Assembly: GCA_003614735.1 (NCBI GenBank)
Contig: KZ992442.1
Location: 1-60,746 of the forward strand
DNA from: Thamnocephalis sphaerospora
Lineage: Eukaryota; Zoopagomycota; Zoopagomycetes; Zoopagales; Sigmoideomycetaceae
Direction: 5' to 3'
DNA: 60,746 nt
Position 1 is the first letter of the stretch, and every line of letters starts with the position of its first letter. The notes beneath the pieces were generated by a model, which was not told the origin of the DNA, made no database searches, and saw nothing but the letters and a program-made list of their open reading frames with translations. Positions 1 to 11,543 of the stretch are shown here, in pieces. A program made the translations under genes and the position numbers.

Positions 1-344
1 ATGGGTGAGCAAAGGCGGTGGCATTGTCTGGTAATATTACCTACTTGGATTGACGTCAGCGAAAAAAGAGAAAGAAGAGAGTGAGTGTCAACAAACGGTG
101 GTGCAACAAACACCCGTGGCTTCCATGGTCGAATGTTCGTCATGCGTGATAAACCAGCACCCACAGAGACGATTCCTTGGCAAACACACTCCTTTCTCAT
201 TAACTTCTGCACGACCTTTTACTTGGCTTTGCACACTTGCAATCGCTACTGCCTATTGCGCATACTAGATACCCGCTGCGCTGTTGATAGTTGCAGCCAC
301 CCGTCCAATTGCTGTTTGGCTTTCTGCCCATTACGCATCCTATC
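1..344. other. Left-edge non-coding stretch, upstream of the BRI3-like gene
   Basis: No open frame here looks like a conserved protein. The stretch is probably the promoter and 5' leader of the gene that starts at 345. An ATG at position 1 is followed at once by a donor-like GTGAGC, but a join to the next gene would need an intron of about 350 bases, so I do not use it. Confidence 0.4.
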
Positions 345-845
345 ATGTCAGGCTATCCAGGCTACGGGCCGAACGCAACGCCTCAGCCGCCGCCAGCAGC
401 ATCGGCATACCCTTCACCGCCTGCTGCGACCTATCCTCCGCCACCGCAACATGCGACAGCACCGGTGCAGCCGTTTCCACCGTCCCAAGACGCTTACAAG
501 GAGGGAGAAAAGCACGCTTACTACCAGTACGCAGCAGCACCCGGCCCAGTGCAGACGCAGCAGCCGTATGCAATGGTCATGACGCCGACCGAGTACGACG
601 CGACCATTCGGCCAAGCGGACCCAACGGCCAGTATACGGTGGAAGACTACCAGAAAATGGCGCAAGCTCGTATTCCACGCTTCCCAGTCGAACAGTACGG
701 CCGATGCCCAAAGGATGGCGGCGAACATCATGTGCGCGCCGAGTACGCAAACTCGTCACTCTGCTTTCTCGCCATGTGCGGCTGGTGCGCCCCTGTCTGT
801 ATTTCTCAGGAGATGGTGTGTCGAAAGTGCCGCCAACGGTTCTAA
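345..845 (+). CDS. BRI3/LITAF-like proline-rich cysteine protein
   Basis: A single-exon gene of 166 residues. The start is the first ATG in frame (345); codons upstream in the same frame hold no ATG. Residues 1-70 are rich in Pro, Ala, Tyr and Gln (repeated YPPP-type runs). The C-terminal 47 residues hold a CP-KDGG start, a short Cys-rich hydrophobic segment (LCFLAMCGWCAPVC) and a final CRKC knuckle, ending CRQRF. A Pro-rich N-terminus, a Cys pair, a hydrophobic patch and a terminal Cys pair are the layout of brain protein I3 (BRI3) and, more loosely, LITAF-type membrane-associated zinc proteins of endosomes and lysosomes. The assignment is by layout, so it is moderate; another small Cys-rich membrane protein is possible. 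An AATAAA lies about 150 bases past the stop. Confidence 0.55.
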   Translation: MSGYPGYGPNATPQPPPAASAYPSPPAATYPPPPQHATAPVQPFPPSQDAYKEGEKHAYYQYAAAPGPVQTQQPYAMVMTPTEYDATIRPSGPNGQYTVEDYQKMAQARIPRFPVEQYGRCPKDGGEHHVRAEYANSSLCFLAMCGWCAPVCISQEMVCRKCRQRF

Positions 846-1422
846 CGGATACGCGCACCAGCCTGGGTCTACAGGCACTCTGGTCCATGGGTGACCTGCA
901 TTTCAATTTCAGCATTCCTCTGCCGCTGCGTTGTCTCGTGTCATGACAGCGTATCCTGCTAACCGTCCAATAATGACGGACTCTATTGTTACTTCAATAA
1001 ATCAGTGTCTATAGGCAACGGGATGATCGTGTCTTGCACGGGGCGTAACAACAGCGGTGGTTACGACAGCCTGCCGTGCTGCCGTGCAGCGCAGCAGGGT
1101 GACCGTGGCTGGTTGATCGGCAGCGGCTAGGGAAAACCCCGATGCCGAGTTTCCACAAGCAAGGTGTAACGGCGTGCTAGCACACTCAAATGGTATGTGA
1201 CTTATTACAGGCATAGTGAATTCTTGGCAACCAGACGCATATGGTTCTGGTGTCAATTCCGCGTGCTAAGGTGTGTTTTTAGATTTCTAGCCAACAAGTT
1301 TACTTTACGTCGACATTCAGACTCGAGCACATCCAGGCGTCCGATCTCGGCCATGGCCATCGACGCAACGACCACCATGCGGTATGGTTCAAACAGCTGC
1401 AGTCGCCGGGCACTATGGCAAT
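846..1422. other. Intergenic region with an unresolved small spliced reading frame
   Basis: This region lies between the convergent BRI3-like gene and RVB2. It holds the AATAAA at 996. A plus-strand ATG at 1142 can be spliced (intron near 1165-1215, then one of about 70 bases ending at the CATTCAG near 1318) into a short frame ending at a TAG at about 1436, inside the RVB2 tail. The product, about 58 residues and Ser/Arg-rich, matches no family I recognise. I list it as a candidate only; the stretch may be plain 3' UTR. Confidence 0.25.
996..1001 (+). terminator. Poly(A) signal AATAAA, downstream of the BRI3-like gene
   Basis: A canonical AATAAA about 150 bases after the stop at 843-845, in the sense orientation of that gene. 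The distance suits a short fungal 3' UTR. Confidence 0.4.
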
Positions 1423-3459
<2,037 letters not shown>

Positions 3460-4055
3460 GGCTTGGGTCGTGGCTTGATTGTCGGCGACAAGGAGAAGGC
3501 AGCGGCAAAGAGAGAGAATCGGCCAACGTGGTCTTCTCCTTCTCGGCTGCAGTGGCCGCTGTTTTTCTCTCAAACCGCGTCACTCGATCAACTTTCGGCA
3601 GTTTCACCACACAGACGGCGCATACAGCGCATATAGCCGGCCATCGCTGGCGCGCATGCGGCACCGGTGTTCTCTCTCCCTCTCACTTTTCTTTGCCCGC
3701 TGGTCTGTTTTAGCACTCATTGCGTGCTCTGCGCCATCGTTGTCTGCGCGTTGACGTGTATATATACGCGTAGTCGTGTATACATCCCAGACAGCAGCGG
3801 CAGCCGAGTCGCCACGTGTGCGTGTGTGCTGGCTTGCCGACGGTACACTAGTCGACACTGCAGAGGCGCCTTTACCGACGGTGTGGTCTGCTGGAGAGCG
3901 CGCCGCCATCATCTGCGCACTCCGAGTCTGTTCGTCGTCGTGCATAAGGTGTGTCGGCTTGCGAAGCCACGTTGCATAGAGCACTCCACTTTTTGCGTGT
4001 CGCCCTACGTTTGTTCCGCTGTGCGTGCTTTGGCGTCATCGCCGCCTTGCTCATC
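3460..4055. promoter_or_regulatory. Divergent promoter region of RVB2 and EDC4
   Basis: 596 bases between two divergent start codons. It holds pyrimidine runs (CTCTCTCCCTCTCAC near 3672) and an eight-base alternating TATATATA at 3759-3766, roughly midway. Several short ORFs cross it on both strands, but none resembles a protein family. Confidence 0.45.
3759..3766. promoter_or_regulatory. TATA-like element between RVB2 and EDC4
   Basis: TATATATA within GTGTATATATACGC, a palindromic element about 290 bases from each start codon. It could serve either direction. Position and composition are the only evidence. Confidence 0.3.
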
Positions 4056-7000
4056 ATGGATCATACCACGTCCGCCGGACTGTCGCCACCACCGTCCAAT
4101 TCGTTGCTGGAATTGCTGCACAGCCCGCGTAACAACTCGCCCACGTCGCGCCAACCGGGCGAGAGCAACGCAGCGGCTTCGCTTCTGAGCGTGCTCAACC
4201 AGTCGTCGCCGTCGCCAGCGCTGGTGCAGCAACAGCAGCCGCAACAGCAGCCGCAACTAGTACAGCCACAGCAGTCCGAGCCGTCCCTAATGGCGTTAAT
4301 AGGCGGCATAGACGCGGGTGTTGGTGGCCACCTTGGCATGGACCAGGAACGCGTTAATGAAGCGTCTACCGCCGAGCTTAAAAGCGTGCTGTTTGGCAGT
4401 CTCAACCTGGGCAGTGTCAGTTCGCTGGGCGATACGCTCCATGCGCTTGCACCGCAGACGGTCGGATCCAGCGAAGCCGGGTAAGCGGTCACCGCGTGTT
4501 TAGACTACACACAGCGTCTGAACGCACTGACTGATGCATACGTAAATGCGCTACGATGTCTGCAGCCTCTTGTCCAATGTCCATGCGATTCCTACGTCGC
4601 CGATGCAGCCTCAGGTTACACTAGAGGCGTCGACACCACTCAGCGGAGAGCAGTCGGTGCAGTCACTTGGCGGCCCTGTGTCGTCGGTACCCCTCGAACA
4701 TCAGGCACCCGAGGGACGTGCGATGGCCGCACCGCTCTTCACCTATGCCAATCCGTTCGACCAGCTGACCAAGGTCAAGCGTGGCCTGACCAGCTCTGCA
4801 CCCGCGCTCACGGCCACCAGCACACCGGAAGGGGGCGGCATGCGCTCCGAGCCGTCTGTGCAGTCTGGCTACGGCTCTTCCCCGGCCATGTTCTCGCGTC
4901 CGGCGCATCAGCATATGCTGGCAGTGGATGACGAATCGCCTGTGCACCGTCATCACTCGCCGCTCATGGTGGGCTCGGCCAATACGACGCCGGACTACGC
5001 AGCACGTCGGATTCGCGAACAGCACTCGCACAAGGCCGTGAAAGGGTATGTTGGTCGGCCGGTTGAGCCAAGCAACAGCAAACTAACCTATACTCACATG
5101 GCGCTCAGCGTGCCAAGTGGCGTGCGCCTGCTTGAGGGCGAGTCTCAGATCGATGTGTCCGCCAGCAATCCGTCGATGATGTCGCTGCACGACCTAGAAG
5201 TGACCACCATCACGCTGATGCCGACCGAGTGCGAAATGCACGCGGGAAGTACAATTGCCGCCACCAAACGCCTGATTGCCTACGCTATCAAGGGCGGCAG
5301 GGTGCGTGTCATTCATCAGATGTTTGGCACGCGTGCTTCGATTGGCGGCCATAAAAACGCGGTGCTGGATCTCGCCTTTTACAACCCGCTGCGGGGTGGT
5401 GAGCACGAGCAGCGTCTGGTCACCATTGGCACCGATCATCGGCTGTGTGTCTGGCAGTTTTCCGAGCCTAATCCAACCGAGCGCAACGAGGAGATTCCGT
5501 AAGTGTGCTTGATGGCAGTGCACGCACTACCGTCCTGTTTAGCGTCGTAGGCTGACACACCCTATGTAGCCATCACCTAGTGCTAGAGCTAGATGGTGCA
5601 CCGGCAAATCTGCGAGAAGCACGCTTCCGCCGGGCAGTCTGGCATCCGTCCGACCCAGATGTACTCGCATGTGCCGCTGACCGCGGTGAGCTGCTCATCT
5701 TTAATTTGAGCATCATGCTAGCAGGCCGCGACGACTGCCGTGTTGTTGAGGGCGACCGTAATTTGGGCGCCATTCAGTTAAAGGGACACAAAAAGGTGGG
5801 TATGGATTGTGCGTCTTGCGTGCTTACGCGTAATGCTGACGCGCGACATCGACACTGTTTGGCTATTGTTTGCCCAGCCGATTGTCGACCTGTGCTTTTC
5901 GGCAAACGGCAACGAGATTGTCACGGCAAGCGAAGATGGAACTGTGCGACTGTGGCAAGTGAGCAACATGGACGGCCAGTGCGTCGGCATGTTCACGCCT
6001 TGCGGTGGCCTTCCGGTGACGGCAGCCAAATTTGTTGAGAATGTGGTGAACGGCCAGGTTGCCGACGAGCTACGCTGCATCCTCGTGGCTTCCGATGACA
6101 ATCGCCTGATCAAATTGCTGAACCGTGACGGCAGCCAGTGTCTGCAGCAGCTGACGTTCCATTCGGATGGTGCCGAGTTCTTCAACGTAATCAACTACGA
6201 TTCAGCCACAAGAACGCTGGCGCTTGCCAACAGCCGGCGCGAGTCGCTCTACTGCGCACACGTACGCCTTGATGACATGCCGCAGCTGGTGTACGTGGTC
6301 GAGTTTCCGCTCGAGTATCCGGCCGTGTCACTGGCCGTGGCTCCCGACTGCACCGACGAAGCCAGCAGCTCATTTGCCCTGTGCTGCGTGCAAACGGGGG
6401 CAGTGCAGCAGTTCCACGTGCCGCTCCGGTCTGTACTGCCGCGTCGCTGGGAACGCTGCCCGCTGATCAGCGATATGAACGAGGATGGACTTTTGCGTCG
6501 GCATAGCGCCGGTCGTGCGGCCAACCAGCTGACGGAGATGGAGCTGCTTCGGTCGCTGGCAGGCAATACATCACTGACGTACAGCGAACGCATCGATGGT
6601 ACCGGCTCTAGTGCAGCCACGCCAGACATGCGCTCTCCGATTACGGGCACATTTTCGGACGGCGGCGCTGACCTGAGCCATCGACGCATGCCGAGTGATG
6701 CAGCCCACAACATGTCTCTGGACGCAGGTGGAAAGAACAAGCTGGTGAAGACGCCGACGTCTGGCCGAACGCCCACCGCTGGAGCAGTGCCCACCGGATC
6801 TTCCAAGACGAGTGGCAAGACGGCCGAAAGCGCCGTAACCACACGCGATCACCCGGCGTTCCGTTCACCACAGCTCAAGCCGCGACAGGATGTGGTTGAC
6901 GTGGATCCGGTATCGTTGACTGGTTCGCACCTTCGTATTCTTGAGGACAGCGTGGTGTCGCGCATCGGCAAACTGCTCAATAAGGAGCTATCCAAGAGAG

Positions 7001-8392
7001 GTATGTATTTGACGTTCTTGGCGCCGTGTCACCATCTTGCCAAGCGCTGATTTTGCTTGCACGGTTCATTCAGAGGAACGCCTGGAGCGAGAGCGTCAAT
7101 CGCATCAAGCCGCCGAGATCGCGCACTACGAGGCGCTTATGAACAACATGGTTCATTCGCTGCACGAGACGATGGCACATTTGATTGTAGAGGCCGTCCA
7201 GGTTGAGATGAGCGAGCGTGTACTGCCGGCTATGGAGCGTACCGTAACGGTGGCCGTAGAGAAGGTACGTGTGACTGTGTAGCATGAGAGGCTACACATG
7301 AGTACCGTGTCTGACCTGCTACGTTTAGGCCATGACCACCTCCATTGAAGGCGCAGTTTCCCAGCAAACGCGCCAGCTACTGTCAAGCGAGGCGCTGCGT
7401 GAACCGGTTCAGCTAGCGGTCACTTCGGTGGTCAAGCCAGCGGTCGAAGAGACCATGCACGCCTGTATTCGCAATGTCATGCTTCCCGTGTGGCAGCAAT
7501 CCCTAGAGTCGATACGCCAAGTTGGCACCAATGCATCCCGATCAGGTGAGTTGTACTCTGATGGCGGATTCGCAATCTGCCTGCTTATGTTTGATCGTGT
7601 AGCGTCGGCACATCCGGTGCAAAGCACTGTGTCACGTATTCCACAGACTGGCCACGAGGCTGGTTTTGTAAATGTGGTATGTCTGGTCAACAGACTCACC
7701 GCTAAGCGATGTGCTCACCACGTTGAACCCGCCTGCCAGGCCGCGCCAATGCCAAAGATGCCTGGCGATGCAAGTCGCCTCGTCAGTTCCAACCACGTAT
7801 CGCCGGCAATTCCTTCGCAGCAATCGGCGCCGTTTGCAATGCATCAGCGCTCCACGTCGGTCGTGGGCGTGAACGACCCGATCATTGCACACATGGAAGC
7901 TGCCATTGCCAATGGCCAGCATGAAGATGCTGTTGTCAAGGTGGGTAACTGGCAGCAGCACTGCTACTGCACGCATTTGCTTTGCATCTTTTACTCACTT
8001 TGGGCTGAATACAGGTGCTAGAGTCCAAGAATCCGCAAGCGCTGGATGCCCTCATGACCCCGTCAAATCTGACGATATTCTTCCCGCCGCATTTGCCCAC
8101 CCGTCTGGGGCAGCCCATTCTCTTGGCGTTCATTCACCAGCTGGGTCAGAATCTACAGCACAATCGAGACGTGCGCTTTGCCTGGATTCTAGCGGTGGCG
8201 AGTCGCATCAACGTTCGTGATCCAGCAATTATGGATCATAGCCGCCGAGTGCTGCCTGGACTCGATGAGAATGTGAAGCACGCCTACGTTGCCATGCACG
8301 CTGAACTGGGCGCAAACCATCCGGCCCTTGCCACACCTCTGGCGGTACTGCGCCAGCTAGAACAGTTCATGCCTCTGATGTTGCAGCCATGA
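4056..8392 (+). CDS. EDC4: Enhancer of mRNA decapping 4 (Ge-1/Edc4)
   Basis: Scaffold of the Dcp1-Dcp2 decapping complex in P-bodies. The start ATG at 4056 (MDHTTSAGLSPPPSN) opens a disordered Ser/Pro/Gln-rich region with a Q-rich run. It is followed (about 4562-5499 and 5570-7000) by a WD40-type propeller containing ALSVPSGVRLLEG, AIKGGRVRVIHQMFG, HKNAVLDLAFYNP, RLVTIGTDHRLCVWQF and IVTASEDGTVRLWQV. A Ser/Thr/Gly-rich linker comes next, then the C-terminal helical part: KLLNKELSKR, heptad-like helices around RERQSHQAAEIAHYEAL, MTTSIEGAVSQQTRQLL and PVQLAVTSVVKPAVEETM, and a folded tail ending LRQLEQFMPLMLQP. At least eight introns of 60-80 bases; clear junctions include 5796-5877, 7001-7073, 7265-7328 and 7546-7602. 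Order and composition match metazoan and plant Edc4/Varicose rather than the short yeast Edc proteins. Confidence 0.88.
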
Positions 8393-8713
8393 GCCACCCT
8401 GGCGGCCAGCCTCGCCAACAAGCACATAGTCTGTGCAAACGGAAACAGAGCTGCACCACTGTGAGTCTAGACTGTATCATTTGTCCGCTGCTCTCGGCTC
8501 GACGATATCCTCTCGCTTTCGACGCTGCGAGTAGACAATGTTCGCCCGATGCTCTTTTACAATTTTGTTGCTGGTGTAATTTCTCTCAAGACTACCATTA
8601 TGCTGGCGAAACAAAATTTTGTTTATAGGTTACTGGCTCTTGCAATCGATCTGCGCCATCTAGCATTATAGTGTATCTCCATATCATCTCCCGTCGTTGT
8701 AGCCGCCGCGTGC
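8393..8713. other. Convergent intergenic region between EDC4 and the CHY zinc finger gene
   Basis: 321 bases, AT-rich toward the right. It contains a perfect 16-base palindrome of A/T core at 8609-8624 but no convincing gene. It probably holds both 3' UTRs and the poly(A) sites of the two converging genes. Confidence 0.4.
8609..8624. terminator. Perfect AT palindrome between convergent genes
   Basis: AAACAAAATTTTGTTT reads the same on both strands. It lies 217 bases after the EDC4 stop and 90 bases after the stop of the converging CHY gene, where a bidirectional 3'-end element would be expected. The role is inferred from position. Confidence 0.3.
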
Positions 8714-9335
8714 TTAGCCCAGCTTGGCGCTTAGATCTTCGCCCAACAGCTCGAGCAGCTCCTCTTCGGTCGGGTTCTTCAGTCGCGCATCTAGAAGCGC
8801 GCTGTTGCCATCATGTTGAGAAACAACATGGTTAGCTGCAGTCGAGCGCTTCGAGTCTACCATCGCTGAACGCACCTTTCCTTTGTCCGGTGCGCAGCTG
8901 CCTCTTCCTCCTTTGTTGTCACCGCGGGAATCACGTAGTGGTTATCGCAGTGAGGGCAGTATTCGTCCTCTTCGGAATAGTCGCTGTTTGCGTTTGGTGA
9001 GCCGTGGCCAGAACGTATTGCTGCCGCAGACCCGTCTGCTTACTGCATATCCTTGCGGAAGGTCCGTTTGCACTTTTTGCATGCAAACACCATCTCCATG
9101 GTTTTGAGCAGCGGATGGTCGGACGCCTCGGTGTGGCACTCGGTACACTCGAACCAGCGGCGACAGCAGGGCGCGCGCACCGCCACCTAGCCAGACCCGG
9201 CGTACACACGGGGTGAGTATCGACGGTTTCGCAGACTCAAGCGCCGTCTTGTCCGCGGGCATCACGTCTCATCATCAGACGACAGATGCCTAGCGCGTCC
9301 AAGCCTACCTGAGCGTTCAATACATGCTTGCACAT
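8714..9335 (-). CDS. Stand-alone CHY-type zinc finger protein
   Basis: A small zinc-binding protein. The spliced frame reads MCKHVLNAQ, then VAVRAPCCRRWFECTECH, HPLLKTMEMVFACKKCKRTF, DYSEEDEYCPHCDNHYVIP, and a charged tail ending LGEDLSAKLG. The Cys/His pairs (CK-C at the start, CC, CTECH, CKKC, CPHCDNH) fit the zf-CHY domain (Pfam CHY zinc finger) in its short fungal form; the same domain occurs in RING ligases such as RCHY1 and, more distantly, in yeast Hot13 of the mitochondrial intermembrane space. Here no RING follows. Three introns are visible; one starts GTAGGC just after LNAQ. The start is uncertain: the first in-frame ATG (9335) lies three residues after another Cys, so an upstream exon supplying a further Cys is possible. 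Confidence 0.75.
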
Positions 9336-9667
9336 TTTACAATTGCTAGTGACAATAGGCGGCTGAAGAGCGCGTGCTAAGATGCAGCTCCACGTGCGTA
9401 GGTGGCCGGGAAAGAGAGTGCGAGAGAGCAGCGTAGAGGAAAGAGTGTAGTCGTGCCAAAGCATCTGACACGCATACGCGGCGCTCTCGTTTGTTCCTCC
9501 TTCGCAGCACTTGCTCTCTGTTTCGCCTCCTGCAAGCACCTACCACGCGTTTCTTGGCCGCGACCATTCTTGGCGCTACTGTCGCCACTTGTTCTCACTT
9601 GCCTCGCATCACCCCCGGTCCCGTCTCGCACTGCTTTGCCGCAGCTCGCGCCTTTTCTGCCACCAGT
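9336..9667. promoter_or_regulatory. Divergent promoter region of the CHY gene and SFT2
   Basis: 332 bases between divergent starts. It is rich in CT runs on the SFT2 sense strand and free of recognisable coding sequence. Both leaders and promoters must lie inside it. Confidence 0.4.
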
Positions 9668-10565
9668 ATGAAGAATCCGTTTGCCTCCCAGTCGGCCGTC
9701 AGTACCGGCGGTCCGTCCGACCTGATGGACGACGCGTGCGATTTTTGCACGCTCACCAAAAAGCAACGCCTTTACGGCTGGCTCATGTGCTTTGTGATTG
9801 GCTTTATCCTCACTATTCTGGTAGGTAGGCGGCGTTGCGAAGCCTGGGCGCCTGCAGCTAAAGGGGCCTTTGATGTATAGTCGACGCTGTGTCTATTGAC
9901 CCTCAACATCACTGGATTTGCCATCATCTACACGCTGGGCAACCTTATTTCACTCGGCAGGTAGGCAACGGTGGCTGGCTGCTGCCACGAAGCAACACGA
10001 TGCATGTCTACTGTTATGGACATCTACTCACGACCGCCTTTTTGGCGAATAGCACTGGATTTCTGATTGGGCCACTGCGACAGCTCAAGACCATGTTTGC
10101 CAAAGGTACGTGTGCCAATCGTCTACTTCAGCCTTTGTAGGTGCTGCCTGCTAACGGCCGGCACGGACAGTGCGCGTTTTCGCCACCATCATCTATCTCG
10201 TTCTGCTGGTAGCAACGCTGGTGGAGGCAATCACGGTAGGTCTATGTAGAAGAAAAAGCAAGCCACTACCGCCATTGCTAACTCTGCGCAGCTCAAAAAC
10301 TTTGTACTCACCATCATCCTTTGCATTCTGCAATTCTGCGCGCTGTTCTGGTACTGGTATGTCTTGGGCGTGATGCATATACGCCAGAGTCTGCTACTCA
10401 CTGTCCTGCTGCGTTTACGTTTTTTCTCTAGCGCAAGCTACGTTCCCTATGCTCGGCAAGTAGGGCGATACCAATGTATGACTAGAATCGCGTCGGCTAA
10501 CCCATACCGCACAACACAGCGCGCTGATCCGCAAGACGCTGGGTGGTGCCACATCACTTGGCTAA
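9668..10565 (+). CDS. SFT2: Sft2-family Golgi vesicle transport protein
   Basis: A four-helix Golgi membrane protein of the SFT2/Got1 group, involved in endosome-to-Golgi vesicle fusion. The start MKNPFASQSAVS at 9668 leads into the family core FCTLTKKQRLYGWL and helix 1 (MCFVIGFILTIL), then STLCLLTLNITGFAIIYTLGNLISLGS, the loop TGFLIGPLRQLKTMF, helix 3 (ATIIYLVLLVATLVEAIT), helix 4 (LTIILCILQFCALFWY) and the signature SYVPYARALIRKTLG. The stop TAA is at 10563-10565. Introns are 55-110 bases. The penultimate exon is only 24 bases (10432-10455) and is followed by an intron with a GC donor (GCAAGT at 10456, AG at 10518-10519), needed to keep YAR-ALIRK in frame. Convergent with the DNAJC12-like gene, 196 bases away. 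Confidence 0.93.
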
Positions 10566-10761
10566 CGACTACGTCTCAGCTGTGCGTCTGCCTGTTCTTG
10601 CACGGGCATACGCGCACTTGTCGTTGCCAGCGCACGATGAAGCGCATCGAATGGCATCGAGATCCTCGATCTTGTTCAGCACCATTCCGCCGTCCTTTAA
10701 TACACTGTGATTACAACCTAAAGCGTGCATCCATCATTGCCCGTTGCTTAACGCCAAATCC

Positions 10762-11473
10762 TCACAGCTCATAGTTTCTAAACTGCTGAATGAGCCGCTC
10801 TGACTCGCTTTCGGTAGCGATGGTGCCCTTTGCTTTGCACGCTGGCTGCGCTGCTCGCCATCCTTCATAGGGGCGATTGTCAATGACACTTTGTGTGGGC
10901 TGTGGCTGCCAGTGAACGGCCTGTGTGCCAATGTGAGACGCTGGTCGTGTGACTGTGTCCATTGCATTCACCGCCAGCTTACCTGCGCGCGCTCATTCAG
11001 AGCACGCCAGCTTGCAAAGGACACCTTGAGCCCGCTCGTGCGCCACCGTTCGTACGATGCACGCTCCGTCTCCCGGCCGAGAATGCCATAGGCGACGTTT
11101 AGCCGTTCAAACTCTTGGCGTGCTGTGACCGCACAGTGCGTCGACTGCTTTAGCGTATGTTTGCTACCCATTCCTCCTTGTCGCTATAGCTGCTGCGTAC
11201 CTGCGTCTTGGTCGTTTGGTCGTCGGTCCGGGTGGCATGCGAGCGTTCGTCGCCGATACTCTGTGGCTATCTGTTCTGCCTATAAACAGCGACGCATAGG
11301 TCAGTGTATGCACGGCAGTGTGTGTGTGTGTGTGTGTGTGCGTGTGGAGAAAGAGACGATGGAGGAGCAGCGTGGCGCACCGTGTTGCTGGGCGTACAGC
11401 CTAGAACGCCGTACAAATCGTCGTAGATGTCTGGCTGTCGAGCCAGTTCACCAAGGATAGCATCGATGTTCAT
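10762..11473 (-). CDS. DNAJC12: DNAJC12-like J-domain cochaperone
   Basis: A short J-protein. Exon 1 begins MNIDAILGEL and runs to YGVLGCTPSNT; exon 2 holds AEQIATEYRRRTLACHPDRRP with the essential HPD tripeptide; the later exons hold EFERLNVAYGILGRETERASYERWRTSG, then FASWRALNERAQ, AVHWQ, and the C-terminus LIQQFRNYEL. The N-terminal DAIL, the LGC before helix II, the -RY-HWR-type end of the J domain, the QWEALN-like segment followed by a HW, and above all the closing FRNYE(I/L) match animal DNAJC12 (JDP1) along its whole length. In animals this protein serves aromatic amino acid hydroxylases with Hsp70. Here it lacks the long acidic linker. The first intron carries a (GT)n run. The stop is at 10762-10764; SSN3 ends 70 bases upstream on the same strand. 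Confidence 0.85.
11318..11345. repeat. (GT)n microsatellite in an intron of the DNAJC12-like gene
   Basis: About 13 GT units, lying in intron 1 of the minus-strand gene (so CA on the sense strand). No coding role. Confidence 0.8.
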
Positions 11474-11543
11474 GTTGTAGATTGAGAAAGAGTTGGGTGC
11501 CGTTTACTATATGATTACACGGGGGCAGTTGTGACAATCTGAA

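Noticed and set aside
291-344. A longer N-terminus for the BRI3-like protein
   Set aside because: The codon at 291 is TTG. The first ATG in frame is at 345 and gives a normal start.
9491-9667. A presequence-like N-terminal extension of SFT2 (frame open from 9491)
   Set aside because: That frame begins at TTG, not ATG, and the Sft2 family starts near the ATG at 9668. The extension is leader read in frame.
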